A stretch of 64,000 nucleotides of DNA from Lethocerus indicus (lineage: Eukaryota > Arthropoda > Insecta > Hemiptera > Belostomatidae), in assembly GCA_019843655.1 (NCBI GenBank), contig JACDQD010000002.1:9847393-9911392 (forward strand), in the 5' to 3' direction. The notes beneath the pieces were generated by a model. The model saw only the letters and a program-made list of their open reading frames with translations. It was not told the DNA's origin and made no database searches. Positions within the stretch are counted from its first letter, which is position 1; every line of letters begins with the position of its first letter. Position numbers and translations under genes: made by a program. Of the stretch, positions 39,642-52,535 are shown one piece after another.

Positions 39642-41387
39642 TACACAGACACATACATAATCCGTCGGCAAAACAGTAACTCAACTTTAGCCCTCAAACC
39701 CCGCACTTCGCATTTAATTAAATTGCCACAAATTTAAGTGGGCTCCAAGAACCACTGGTGACGAATTGGGTTCCAAGGCGGACCGCGTATTGGAAATGGG
39801 TTTTTTAAACTTTTTATGCAATGAGTGCATTTTTATGTTGAATGGTCTTTGCCATTTAAACTTCTTACGGATTGTTTGTAGACGCATATTTTATTAATTA
39901 TAACATTGACGGAAATTATTGTACTTCTACTGTAATTCAATTTAAAACAGTGTTTAAGAAATAAGGTAAGCTAAATAATTCTTTCGGTACTGCTAAAAGT
40001 TAGTGGGCACTTCATGCGAACGTTAATATACGACAGAGGCTAATTCAGACAACTGGAGCTTCATGTTTTTTTAACTTGGTAATGAATAGTAGTTATAAAT
40101 TCTGAAGTCAAGTATTAAATCTTAACTTTTTTCCAGTTTATCATGCTGGGTCGGTGATAGCATGGACCGACACAACGTTTTCTTGTTATCGTTTTTTCCG
40201 TCGTTTGAAGTAAAATGATGCTATAATTTTTGTTACTGCCCGGCTTATGTTTCGCGCATAGAATCAATTCACGAGTAGTATTTCTTAGAAAGGAAACTAA
40301 TGTATTATTCTGTGTATGGAAGGATCCATTAGGAGAGGGAACAAAGCGGCCGGGCAGAAGCGGGAAAGGAAGAAGAATCGGCGAGTTGGCCAGGGTCCGT
40401 GCTTACGTTGTTCCCGGAAAGCCCTTTTTACCATCAGCATAAGGGAATATTTAAAGTATCCGGCCCTGTATCGACAAGTACTCTTACCCTGGAAAACTTT
40501 GCACAGCAGTAATCCTCAAGGGCTCTCGTTTAGGCTCCTCCAGCGCCGCCCGCCACAACAGTGCATAATAAGCCCATATTAAATTTTAGCGCGTTTTCAT
40601 CAGTTTACCCGTCCCCGAAAATGTGATCGCTTTATTGACGGCCTGAATTCTAAAGAATGTCTATGGCACTCGATATAGGAACGAGACTGTTTAAAGGCTC
40701 CTCTTACAGAAATAAATTAAGCGTAATCCGTAATAGTTGTTATAATTAATAAATTTGTTTGATATTTTAGTGCTTGTAGCAGCTATATTATTACAGGAGG
40801 TATTGTAATATCGGTAGTTTTGTGGTCATCCATTTCTACTCACTTATTTAGTTCTCTTGTCCTATCTTCCCTCGTCTGGAGGGCCCGTGAAAACAATTTT
40901 AGGAATCGAATTTTCTCCGTACTTCTTTGATCAAACCGTCCAAATTATTGCCGGCGCTTAAAATCAATAGCGGAATAACGAGTACCTTTCGTTGCTAACT
41001 ACATTACAATGCGTTACTACGCGTTGAAACGTTGAAACTCCTAGTTTCAGATAATAAATAAACCAGCAAATAATTATTAGTAACAAGTATAACCTACATT
41101 GAATAATCTAAAAAATGTTTTACATCCAATACATAAAACATAACAAGTAATGTAAAAACAAGAAAAATAGCGCTCATCATAAATTTAAACTCTTTCATAA
41201 TCCGTACGTCTGACCGGATATGGCAAAATAAAACAAATAGAATGTCGAGAGAAGGAAGAACAAGAATAAATATTTCCGAGGTATAATCCGGGGAGCCTCT
41301 CTCCTCTTAAACTGTGGAACAAAGGTTCTTCCTTTTGCGTGATGTCTCCGGAAAAATAAACGCTAAAAATACGTCGGATATTGTAAC

Positions 41388-41432
41388 AGAAAGAGAGAGG
41401 GAGTGGGAGAGAGAGGGAGCGAGAGGGAGCAC
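41388..41432. repeat. GA-rich purine tract
   Basis: This is a purine run of about 45 bases on the plus strand, built from GAGAGG, GGGAG and GAGC-like units. Its complement explains the Ser/Leu/Pro-rich part of a 151-codon open frame on the minus strand (41185-41640), which is not considered a gene. GA tracts of this kind can bind GAGA-type factors. Confidence 0.7.
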
Positions 41433-43659
41433 ATTTAAAAGAAAACCTGGGCCTGGAGGGAACGCCCCCTGCCGAAAAAGGTATTGCATTAGTCCCAAAC
41501 AATTTAGGATTTATAGCTGATATTCTTAAGCTCGGTAAGGTTTTGTCTCTTATTTTTCTTTGTTCTTCATTCCTTTTAATACCTTCTCCGCCTATATTCT
41601 TTGGAGGGCTTAAGTGTTTGTACCCCTGGCTCCCTACCAACTACTGGGTGGTGAGGGGGAAACTAGTGGAAATGAGAATAAGATGAGTGCTCCACCATGG
41701 TCTTTGAGCCGAGTGAAAACTTCTCTACTTCTCTTCATATTATATTGGACACATTAAACCAGTCACTCTCCTAGCCGCTGTATAATGGACACAAATATTG
41801 TATTGCTTCTAATCAAAATATATAATAAAATAAGATGGTGATTTAGTACATATGTAATGTCCCAGAAGTAAAACGCTATATTTGGGAGGGAAGTAGATTT
41901 AGGAAACAATTCAGGTAAATAATTCAACCGAAAACCTCAATTGAGACTGAAATGTAAAGTAACTTCACCAGCATGCGAATAAGTGGATTATGAGCTTCCT
42001 GGAGGTGGATAACTGAGTACTGATAAAAGGTAATTCGAGAGTAATACTCTCAGCACAGTCCAAAGTGCTAAAAAAGTTCGGAAAATATTGTGTTTCCGCT
42101 TACCTTTCTTATCAAAACATTTAAAACTGTCGCGCCTCACGCCATTACATATCTTACATATAACAGATATCATACAATAATGTTTCCCTTTCTCAGACAT
42201 ATTTAGGACTATTTTGTCATTCCATTCAAGATTACAAACTGTGTATGCATTAAGATACAAGCAATAAATAGTAAAATATGATTGCAGAGATAATGATCGT
42301 AATAGTGATGCCACCGGTACTTATATCTTACATTTTTGTTGATAGGTAGAACTACGAATGTGGTGTACCCTCAAGTAGTTTAATAAACATATCTTTAGTT
42401 ACAATTCTGCTTTCTCATTAATGTGAATCCCCCGAGCAAGGCCGGATACTTCAGCTAGTTTTTAATATTTGCCATGTGTTATGCCTTACTTTTGTGAACA
42501 TGAATGAACGAGATGTGATATAATTAAAAGTCCTGGTAAAATTTTGGGATCAGTTTTTAGTAAAAATGAGAAAAAATGGTGGTTTAGTTTCCCTCTGCGA
42601 GTAGTGTAGGTGGTGGGGGGGGGGGGGCTTAGGTAATTAAGGCTGGGGCACAATCATTTTAAATACTGTCGGGCCTTCTTCCCTAATGGTATTAACGGCC
42701 CTTGGTGCAGGAGCGCTGCCCCTCTTAGGGCCCCATAGAAGGGGACCTATGAACGTGACTCGAAACACAACAAACGTATTACCTGTGCTAAGGGAAGGGG
42801 GTTCCCCCGGTTTAATTTTGGCCCTCGTAAAAATGATAATTAACCTGGGAATTAAATCCTGATCCTCGGATTGCAATTCAAGAGCCGAGCGGGCTTCGCT
42901 GAGTCGGTTGGGAAGATTTAAGCTTACGGGATTCAATTTTAGAGGAAAATATGAAATTGGTCTCTGCCTCATATTTTGTACTACCTTGTTTGCTAATTAT
43001 TCATTGCCATGGCCGCAGATCTCAACATAGATACAATTCCTAATATTATTAACAATGTATTTAGCATCAGGTTACTTTCAAATGGAAATTAACTTTCAAG
43101 TCGGAATGAAGTAAACGAACGATCATGGTGAACCGCTCGCATTAAATAAGACTGAAGTTTTCTGAAGAGAGGGGTTTTCCTTTCCCTGTGAAAAAACTAA
43201 TCTCCTTGGGGATACGAATTTCATTGCCGGGGTGGTGCGATCAATTTATACGACCGAGGGACCGACAGTATCATCCTGTTTACGACGGGCCACTGTATGT
43301 TCTGTGTTAAAACAATAAACTTTGTTTTATCCGATGTGATTCGCTGGGCTATCACTGTTTTCCCTTCCCCCCGGGGTTAGATAGCGGACGGGAGGGCTTT
43401 ACGAGCCTCCAGTCTGAGGCCCCTGACCATAATTTTGAGCATCCCTCGTCAACAGTCAAATTGTTTCTGACAAATTTCCAGCTAATGCCTTCCCCCTCGT
43501 CAACGCTTCTAGATTCATTATTCAGTCACGTCTATTGTCCCAACCGCTCATATCCGTCGACTGAACTCTTATTTATCAAAGAAAGAGTAATGTATAAAAT
43601 GTCAATTTTTGGGCTGAGAGTGTAATGACGATTCCATATTATTTCTGTTTGGAGTTTCC

Positions 43660-43703
43660 TATTCCTCTATTGGTAGGTAAGGACTGAATTCCCTTAGGTA
43701 AGG
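43660..43703 (+). promoter_or_regulatory. Two back-to-back 3'/5' splice-site motifs (candidate recursive splice sites)
   Basis: A pyrimidine-rich stretch (TTTCCTATTCCTCTATTGG) leads to TAG at 43674-43676, immediately followed by GTAAGG (43677-43682). A second motif, TTCCCTTAG, ends at 43697 and is immediately followed by GTAAGG (43698-43703). A juxtaposed acceptor and donor is the consensus of zero-length exons used in recursive splicing of long insect introns. The pair lies about 750 bases before exon B at the end of a 35.6 kb intron. The motif is seen directly; its use is inference. Confidence 0.3.
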
Positions 43704-44445
43704 TGAAATTTCCCTTAGAGTGAGACTTGCCACACAACGCTTAACCACAATGCCAGAAATATTTTAATCTGGTATAGGTTCATAGTAGCAATATTTACTT
43801 CTTTAAATGTGTTTCAGTAATAATAAGTCATCCACGTACAAAAATCATCATTAATACACATCTATGTACAATATCGGCGCCTCGAATATCTTTCCACATT
43901 ACATATACCTTGTATAATATAGAGGCGTGCTGACTAGGGGATCTCCATGGGAAGGCGTCCGATGTAGAGACTTAGTAAATCATAAATAAGCTATTTGACT
44001 ATGTGCATATAATTACTTACGAATCACTACTATATACGTTAAAATTATGTGAGATAATATTACGTACATACATAATTAAGGATTAAGGATGCATTATAGA
44101 TTTTTTCGTTTGATTATTATTTAACTAATAAGCAGGAATATTTATTTAGAGACAATATTTCTTAGTTCTTGTTAAAACGAGGATTATTGATTAATGTTTA
44201 AACAATGTAACACGCAAAAAAACCAGTCTTCTATTGAATTACACCGTTTTTTCCAGGAGCCAACGCCCCACGTCTCGGCCAGCATTAGTAGCTTATTACA
44301 TGGCTCCATCCTGTTGTAATTATGCAAAGTATGTTACAGAAACTTCATACAATGCCTGTTCGTCCCCCTCCTACCCGGGTGAATTTATATAGAACGATTT
44401 TTTTTTCTGTATATTACATCTGACGAACAAATTTGATTGTTTCAG

Positions 44446-44490
44446 AACCTGAAGAACCAGATAATGACGACCAACCTTTGGGTGGAGCAG
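44446..44490 (+). CDS. nAChRalpha8: nAChR alpha-type subunit, exon B (45 bases, loop D)
   Basis: This tiny exon encodes NLKNQIMTTNLWVEQ, the strand 2 segment of the extracellular domain. Its Trp is the loop D tryptophan (equivalent to vertebrate alpha7 Trp55), which lines the complementary face of the acetylcholine site. The exon is flanked by TTGTTTCAG (ending 44445) and the donor GTGAAT (44491). It is in phase 0 on both sides and joins exons A and C without a break. A 45-base exon at exactly this place is characteristic of insect nAChR genes. It is too short to be found by open-frame length and was recognised by sequence. The NLWVEQ wording fits alpha3, alpha4 and alpha8 and argues against alpha2 (NVWLEH) and beta1 (NVWLRL), by recollection of the family. 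Confidence 0.95.
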
Positions 44491-44822
44491 GTGAATATGA
44501 TCACAATTTTACTTTGACGCTATAACATTATGATAAATTTGTATTAAAATACCACCAATACCACTAAGTACCATAACACCACGTTTTATCATAACGTAGT
44601 AGCGCATGGTATGACTCATTATTGGAATGCAAATTTCAGTATGTTCTTTAATTATTAATGAACTGGCGTAGATGAATTGTATCGATTAATTATTGGAATA
44701 TTAAAGGACTCAACGCAGCAGACCATTCATAACGTATATGAAATAATAGCAGTCAGACGACCCAATGTTAGGGAAATTAGTGGGGTGAATGACACTCGGA
44801 GTCGTATTCCTTGTGTGAGGAA

Positions 44823-44935
44823 GGGTGTATACGGTGAAAAAGGGCGGAACAATGTGAAATAGTGTCGCCGACAGTGTTACAATGGCTGTCAGAAGGCCTC
44901 GTCTCCTCTCGCCCCCTCCTTCCGTGTCGCTTCTT
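44823..44935 (+). repeat. Degenerate duplicated segment, copy 1
   Basis: This segment aligns in order and on the same strand with 46109-46250. Shared blocks include GGTGTATACG/GGTGTGTGCG, GAAAAAGGGCGGA/CAAAAGGGGGAGA, ACAATGTGAA/ACAATGCGAA, ACAATGGCTGTCAGAAG/ACAACGGCTGTCAGGAG, GCCCCCTCC/ACCCCCTCC and CGCTTCTTC. The copies are 1.3 kb apart in the same intron. No frame is clearly conserved. Confidence 0.5.
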
Positions 44936-46108
44936 CTTCCTACCAATCTCAAACTTCATCACAACCAGGGGTCCATTGCCCATAGTCCGAGTGCGAATTG
45001 ACTCAGAGACGTGGACAACTATATACATTACCACCAGTTATTGGGGCTCACAGTGTCCTAAAATATGTTAGTTAACATGCATGAAAACAGGATAAATTGT
45101 ATGACCAGAAGTAGGCGACTGTGTTGTATTAAATATTAACCTTAGATTCTTGGATTTCGAATTAAAAGATAATTGATTAATTATTCCTTAGTTTTCCAAA
45201 ATAGTTGAACTCATAAAATAACAATAACTTATGCTGGATTTGTATCAATTCTCCAATATCGATTGATTCAAAATGGATTTCACTGGCTCCAGTGTAATTG
45301 AAGGGAAATTCGGAAGTCGGATATTATATAAGCATAATTTTGCGGTTCCCTAGTTCTATTCGCAGGTGATATTGATTGAAAATTTCAATTGAAAATAATC
45401 AGAATACCGCCTCGGAATTCAAGTAAAGTACGTTGGATGGTTTCCTCGACATTTCAGAATTTCACTGTAGACAAGCCTGGATGCGGGATATCCCTACACT
45501 GCGGGATTTCCTACTGTGGTTTATATCGATAAACGAGAAGCACCGCCATATTCGGGGGCTGCTTTAAAGCCAAGAAACTAAGAGTCTGATGTAAGACCGA
45601 AGTGTATGTGCACTCTTTAAGTAATTTTTTCAGGAGTCTTGCTATTTGTCCCCACTCGCTACGCTAAATCGGTTTCTTTTTCTCGCCATAGTATGTAACA
45701 ATGTGATAGTGCAAACAGAATCTTCATATAATTGCAAAACCGAAAGTGTTTCGCCATAGTGACAATATAATAGCTTCGGAACAAATCAGCGAGTGATGGC
45801 TGAAAAAATTCAGAAGAAGTTTCGGTAGGGAACTGAAGTAGGTGATTTGTAGTTTGTAGATAGGATGCTGATCACCATTGGTTTTGTATTATTTGGTCGA
45901 GAGCGGATGTTGCACACCCTCGAGGAGTCACAACAGGTATCTTAAATTAGATAATATCTTCCGCCATTTAATATCTATTTTTGAATGAATTTCGCTGTTC
46001 CGGGCCGTGTAGAAACGGTATTGGAACGGTGTCCGGTTGCATCAACAACGTCCTATGTTCAATCCTGTCGAAATAAAATGGCAAACTCAAGTGGCAGCGT
46101 TCTTCATA

Positions 46109-46250
46109 TAATTCGAGAGGGTGTGTGCGAACAAAAGGGGGAGACACAATGCGAATTTACGGAGGGTGGAGAGGGCGTGACAACGGCTGTCAGGAGCCGA
46201 ATTTCCACCCCCTCCCGTCACCGCTTCTTCGTGTCAATCCGCTTCCCGTC
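46109..46250 (+). repeat. Degenerate duplicated segment, copy 2
   Basis: This is the partner of 44823-44935. The spacing between shared blocks differs by small insertions, mostly in the purine-rich part (GGAGGGTGGAGAGGG, about 46159-46173). It may be an old local duplication or two copies of an uncharacterised interspersed repeat. The 113-codon open frame across it has no recognisable domain. Confidence 0.5.
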
Positions 46251-49190
46251 TCTCTCCCGTCAACCCCGCCAACTGATCCTCTCTCCTCCTTTGTCCGTTT
46301 CACTGGCTGCGGTCACACCGATGTAAACTCAATTTACGAGTTTCGAGTCGGGACGGGACGAGCGAATAGAATTTAAAATACTCTAAGCCAATGCAGTTGG
46401 GTCTGTCGTTTGAGTGGAGTAATAAAATCGGACTTTTAGCAAAACTTTACCTTTTAATGTAACTCTTCCTATAGGGTCGTCCCGTTTTTTGCCATTCATC
46501 TTGCGACAGTTCTCAATATTCTTGTCACATTAATTAAAATATTTTTGATACAATGGACAAATGAACAGATTTGAATTTCTTTTTTGACTTGAATTTTTTT
46601 TGAGTATAAATGAATTTCCGAAAAATCAATTGGAATTGCTTAATGATTTGTAATTAATAAGAGATACATTTATGGATAATCCAATTTTGAAAGAATTTGT
46701 ATGCCCCGCTTAATAATGTTCATTTTCACAGTATTATAATAGTGGAAAAATAATCCAAAATATACTGCACTTATTTACGTATGAATTACTTTACTACTAG
46801 ATCCAGTTGATAACATGTCTGTCGAACTAATAGTTGAAAATCACATCCGACATTTTCCTAGCATTTTTTTATTTCAGGCTTTATGGAAAAAATAAATACG
46901 TATATAGGGGTAAAAGGTCCTAAACGGTTACTGCTGATCGGTGTAAACTATCCTCTAAAAACTGCCTTCAAACTATTCACAACTTGATTGTGTTTTCTGA
47001 CCTTAATCCGCGTAATTTCAGTTTCATAAAAGGGGGAAAAATTTAGTAGCAGTATATTCCTTATTTGTCATGGGAGATATTGATTTAGAATCTCGTTTGT
47101 ACCGTTACTAGCGTGCTCCCAATTTTCCTAAAAGGAAAGTTTCTGACTGAAGGAAGGAGGGCTCACGTAGCATCCGATTAACGTAGGATGGAAGAACACG
47201 CTCACGTGTGGCCCGTCAGCAAGGATATCATTTACTAACTCGTAGCTTTTACTTATGAGTTTTTTTAATTTATAGTGCTGAAAATATTGTGACAGAACAC
47301 TTTTCTATTGGCCAGATTATTTTTGATAAGGATTTTCTATGGTGAGTAAACATGGATACCTCATTGAATACCGAGTAGGAAACTGATGGATAATTTAGAA
47401 AATGTATGTGTTTCTATCCTGAAATAAATTTCCAGATTTTTAAATATGCGGTACATAAGTGAGAAAATATTTATATTTGTTTCAAATAATAACATTTTAA
47501 ACTATTTTCCTTCCTATATGCGGAGTCATTATCTTTATTTCTTGCTACCACTTACCTTTTAATTAGTACTTTCGGAGCTTGTCATTTCTTTGCTCAGGAT
47601 TATGTTTATTCTTAGAAAGGACTTATGGATTAATTTCAGAACGAATGACTCGCCGAATGAGATATATGACTGTCTTTAGGGGCGAGGCCATGTCTGAAAT
47701 AGTAGCGATTGAGTGAGCGCAGTATATGTCTGGCCTACCCTTTCCAGACCCGAGACACTTCGTCGTACCTCAAATCTTCTGCGGTTTCAACATAGACACT
47801 GGTCGGAGAGGAAAAGTTCTTTTTCCACCTCGAGCTAATTGGAACACGTGGGAAGCTGGGCAACTGCCTTACTCCACTGACATTCACGGCCGAAATAAAC
47901 AATATATATCACTACCGTATTGGTTGGGATATTGTCTGTAAGCAATTTTCGTATCACCAATAAATAGTCTAAATATATTAATCCCCGTTCTGCTATGTTA
48001 TTTCATTCAGTGCAATCGTATTTCTGTCTACATATTTCATTCGTAAACGAAGTGAGTGGTAGGGCAAATAGAGATTATATTGGATAGGATTATTTTGATA
48101 GGATTAATTCATTCCCGTAAAAAACTCTACTCAAAATTGCAGCATATTTATTAGTTACATTTGCAAGTTCCACTACTGTAAATATGCCGCTTTGATAAAT
48201 GTACCCTATGTAATAAATGTGAGAACCATTTAAATTCTACAAGTGTGTATGGAGTAGCGTCAGAACTATATTGGCGAATCTTTTGTTCAGACGACCGTTT
48301 AGCTACTCTGGGTTAGATTCCCGTGAAACTCCTCGTAAGCAATGTCCTATATTCGCTTCATGATTTGTTTTAAAGCGTGTTCTGCACGTGTTTTTGTCGG
48401 GACGAACGGTATGAAGTCGACTACTTAATGTTGTTTCCTCCTTGATTGCTCGGTCCCGCGTTTTTCTCATCCCCGACCCCCTCCTATAGATCGCTTCCTT
48501 TCATGAAATTCATGAATCGTAATGAAAGTAATTAAAACAGCGTCGGGCAAATGTTGTGGGGGAGCTTTATTATTCATGGACGCTGAAAATCAGAAGTTTG
48601 ACGAATTCAAATGATTCGCCGGTGCAGTGTTGTGGGAGCGGGGAGGGATGGGGGGAGAGGGGTAATTATTGGAGCGAGGAGTATATTTTGTTTGGCGGCG
48701 CTCTACCAGCCGCTCTGTCAACAGAATTTAATGCCGCGGATTAATTCATCCACCGACTACATATGTTGACCGAATCAATTATACTTGCCCAGTGGGCTCC
48801 TCTATGGGCGTTCGCATTCCCACTGTGTTCATTAAACTCTGATTTGCGTTTATAAACTTCTGAAAATATTTACGATTTATTAAAATACGTCACGGCCCAA
48901 TATGCTAACACGCCAATATTCTTTGTCGACAATAATAAAGATGTCATTAATAATCATGCGATTTGTCCACAATATATTTTATAGTCGCAGGAACTGTGTT
49001 TAAATTATTGATTCATTTTTCGTTCCACAGTAATTTAATTTATTTAGAAACTTATTTCAATCCATAATGACCTCAACATACCAACAGTCGACGAAGTCAC
49101 AAAATCACGCTTCCTTAAATTCCACTCCCGCCTCTCTCCACATCCAAACCCACTCGTTCAGTCCCTTTCCTCTTCTACCCATCCACTATC

Positions 49191-49242
49191 CCCACCACGA
49201 CGGCTTAAACGCCACTGGCCCAGAGATCACCTCGGGCAGTAG
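49191..49242 (+). repeat. Dispersed 50-base repeat, copy 2
   Basis: This is the partner of 34251-34300, with the same strand and order of blocks: CCACGACGGCTTAAAC, GCCACTGGCCCAGAGATC and GCAGTAG. It lies in the second intron, whereas copy 1 lies in the first. A small insertion separates the last two blocks. Confidence 0.55.
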
Positions 49243-52200
49243 TTAAAACATGTCAAAAGCGCCATCACTGGGTGGTTTCTTTATCAAGACTAACACGCGG
49301 AAATAAATACATGTATCAATTGCACCCATAACTGTATAAATTGTTTGTGCAAAAATAAAACAGTTAGGAAAAAAAAGAAACTTATTCTTAACAATATCCC
49401 ATCTTACAATCCTCCTATACCTAAAGGAGTCCGCTATTTTCGGATTTGATATTCCACATTAAGGAGCCAAAGTGCATATACAAGTGTAGTATTTAGTGAG
49501 AAACAATTCGAAATTGATTAAAAATTCTATCGGTTAAAGGAAAATTGTTCGATATGACGAACACACTTAGGCTGCCTTCACAGTGATCAGTTAGGGTGAC
49601 TGCAACTTCGAAATTTCTCTTCAATTACTGCTACTCCGCTCTCATTATGTATCGAAGTTGGCAGCGATATTGGTCCGGCCTACCTCAGTAGTTTGACTGA
49701 CACGTTGTAAACACGTTTTAGAGTTCACTGTTGACGGGTCGAATATACCTGAAATTGCAAATTTGAATTAATAAAATGAGGATATATCGTTAACTCCTCT
49801 AACATTTAATTAAATATACAGACTAATTCTTCGTGCGTATAATTTTTAACCATGGTTTTTTATTACGCATTTTAGTGTTAGAATTTCGTAGCCCAACCCT
49901 CGTAACATGAATGAAATAATTGGGTACCGCGGGACAATTACCTGTTAATAAATAATGTAATATGTGGAACTTCATAAGCGTTCAAATGACGTATCCTCTA
50001 TTACTAGTGAAATTAAATAGATAAGGGAATTCAATTTTCTCGATCAGTTTAACTTCATTTATCCATTAATCAATCTATGATAACCCCAACCACCGCTAAT
50101 AATACCGATAGCGTTCTGCCACCAGCCTGTCAAGCCTGTGTTCTGCATACACAACATGTCGTTTAATGACTGTTCATCGAATTCTGGAATCTTATCTCGT
50201 ATTGTCAGGAAACAGACATGTTCAGACAAGCAATGTCCGCGGAACGCTTCTTCCACTACCCGATAACTGTCATTATTAAACTGTAACGTTCATCACAAAT
50301 ATATTTAATACTTAGTACTTAAGATTTAATAATACATGATACGACTAATCCGCCATCATGAAATTGAATTAAACTGTTGAGTATGAATACAGGTGAATGA
50401 CAATTCTCATAGTACTCTTGATGAAATTTAGCCGACCGTGAGGCACACATTAGGGTCGCTTGTTGTTGCATATTTTCATCCGTTCATTAGCGACAAGACT
50501 GGGCGAGGGGGGCGGCCGTTTAACCGGGGAATTTCTGAAGCAGGCAACGTAATCAGAATTGAGTCGGCTGAGTAGGATTAGTAATCTGTACAGGGTTGAA
50601 TAGGGAGAGGGCGGCGATACTCAGCCCCCCCCCAAAGGCAAAAGGCAATAATGATGGCACAATTTTAACACTCCACTCCCCAGCACCGCCTCCTGTTTTC
50701 TAATTCATTTGTGTTGAGCCCTCGGTTTTTTTTTCTTTTGAAACCACCGGCTTTTCCTCTGTTTTATTTCCCGCCCCCATTTTCCTCACCATCTTTGGCC
50801 TCTTTATTGCTGCCGCTCTTCCGATTTCTCTCTCTCTTGTTTCCGCCCGCAGCCGTATACTTAACGGAGGGACGTTCTGCGAACAAAAAACCGAATAAAT
50901 ATCGAATAATTGGTACCAGTTTTATTATGTATTCAATGACACGATGAACTGATGAAAATTCTTTTTTTTCTACTTCTGTTTATTATGAATAATACTTAGT
51001 AATATGAGAGAAGTCTGATAGGAACAGGAATATGAATAGATTTCTTTAAAAGGAAATCCACTCAGCTTTACTGTTTGGACAAACATTTACAAACATTTTT
51101 TAGAGTAACTGTACGACGCAAGGTCGTAGGGAGGACAAGATATAGAGGCAATAAATTAATAAATATCTAATTAATAAATACTCATTATCAGATCGGATTT
51201 ATGCTGGGTCTACACGGTATTATAAGTATCAATTCTAGAGTTGTCAAATTTTGCATATTTGCAAAAGTTTACATGATTCATAATATTTTTGTCTGCTGAT
51301 TAATAAACTGGGAAGAAACATCTGCAAAATCAAAAGGGGAATTTAGAATTTAACCGGAAACCATTAAACAGAAGCGCAAGGGACGTTAGCAGGGAACTGG
51401 GGAGAGGGCAGGCGAGAGTGGTCGATAGTGAAAAATACGAATAAAATGCCGGGCGCCTCTTTACCGTGCAAAAGGGCTAAACGACTTGTTCAAAAATATA
51501 TTAGGGCTACCATTTTCGGTGTGGGTAAATGCTTTTTTCAGGGGGGGGGGTTCACAACATTCGCCCGATCACAAAACGATTATTCGAAAGATATATGCCG
51601 GAAAATTTGGGCGAATTTATTTTACCTCGCGCGAACGTACAGAACGACTCAGAGAAGCTGCGATAAGCACGTTGAAAATATTTCACACAGTATCTCTATT
51701 TCGCAGTTGGAAAATTTAGCAGAGAACCGACATGGAGTTTGGTCAAGTTCATTATACGGACCATGTTTTTACTACATTTACTCCCCTTTTCCGTTAGCAC
51801 CGTCCAATAATAGTATAAGAGCTCCTGTTCATCATTAAGAAATACTCTTCTTTGTATCCTCACCTGTATGTCGTTGAGTTAGAACAAGTTAAATTAAATT
51901 CACAGTGAGTGAATTCACAATTCACAATCTTTGGTATATGAGTTATCATGCAATATGTATTTAATGTAAACAATATTAAATTTAATAGTGTATTTGTTTG
52001 AGTATATTTCGTTTTTCAAACTGCCACTAAATATTCCGGAATAAGCAGTGAGCATCCTCTATTTGAACACGAATTTACAATGTGTACATCCGGAGTCTCT
52101 TTCTTCTGGCGCAGTGCGCACGGTGAATCCCCGTTTTAAGAGCTTTACAAACGTGAACTGGATTACAACTGATGCCGTTCTCCAGTCCGACGTTTCGCCA

Positions 52201-52449
52201 TAATTAAAGAATCGTCCCCCTCACGCCGGTGAACGCGCGTTTAAGCGCTTCAGTCGAACATGGGAGACGTCAAATGAAGGAAACTCATTTCGAGGCCCGG
52301 GCTTATTTGGTGAGGGAGCGACGGCGGAGTAGGGAGATTAAAAGAGAATGCGTTTGGAGAGGGACCGAAAGTGGCCGCAACCGTTTGAGGAAACAAGCCC
52401 CGGGGACACGGCCCAGATATTAGATGCCCGAGCGAAGAGAGCCCGGCCC

Positions 52450-52535
52450 TAGTCAAACATAAATGCTGAAACAAAATTGACCGGTTTCGCAAACTAGCTT
52501 TACTGGCTAGCAATAACAGCAAAGCAGTTTCTACT
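52450..52535 (-). repeat. Retroelement-tail-like fragment, different family
   Basis: On the minus strand the order is TGCTAGCCAGTAAAGCTAG, TTTGCGAAACCGGTC, AATTTTGTTTCAGC. The CGAAACCGGTC core is the same as in the 3094/21111/32310 family, but the flanks do not align, so this is probably a separate element with the same kind of 3' tail. It ends about 440 bases before exon C. Confidence 0.4.

Larger units (their letters stand above)
8830..44445 (+). other. Intron between exon A and exon B, 35.6 kb
   Basis: The intron starts with donor GTAAGT and ends with TTTGATTGTTTCAG at 44432-44445, with a TGAC branch-like motif shortly upstream. It is mostly AT-rich, with GC-rich islands (for example 10430-10700, 13140-13610, 19370-19700, 27470-27600, 28480-28760 and 30640-30850). 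It contains three TA-type microsatellites plus a fourth mixed one, repeat copies 2 and 3, a tRNA-like segment at 20155-20240, hairpins at 10518-10614 and 24089-24119, and back-to-back splice-site motifs near 43676 and 43697. No nested gene is supported on either strand. Long 5' introns are common in insect nAChR alpha genes and often hold regulatory DNA, but no specific enhancer can be named here. Confidence 0.85.

Noticed and set aside
41185..41640. 151-codon open frame on the minus strand, the longest in the window
   Set aside because: It has no recognisable domain, its Ser/Leu/Pro-rich middle comes from a GA-rich repeat, and it lies inside an intron.
44248..44310. TTTTTTCCAG acceptor followed by an open stretch just upstream of exon B, considered as an alternative exon
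   Set aside because: The following reading does not resemble any receptor segment and no good donor follows.
45681..45780. Repeated CGCCATAGT phrase
   Set aside because: Two short partial copies about 70 bases apart, with no further structure.
51428..51838. 136-codon plus-strand open frame
   Set aside because: No family resemblance, codon use like surrounding intron, and it begins in a G-rich stretch with a ten-base G run.
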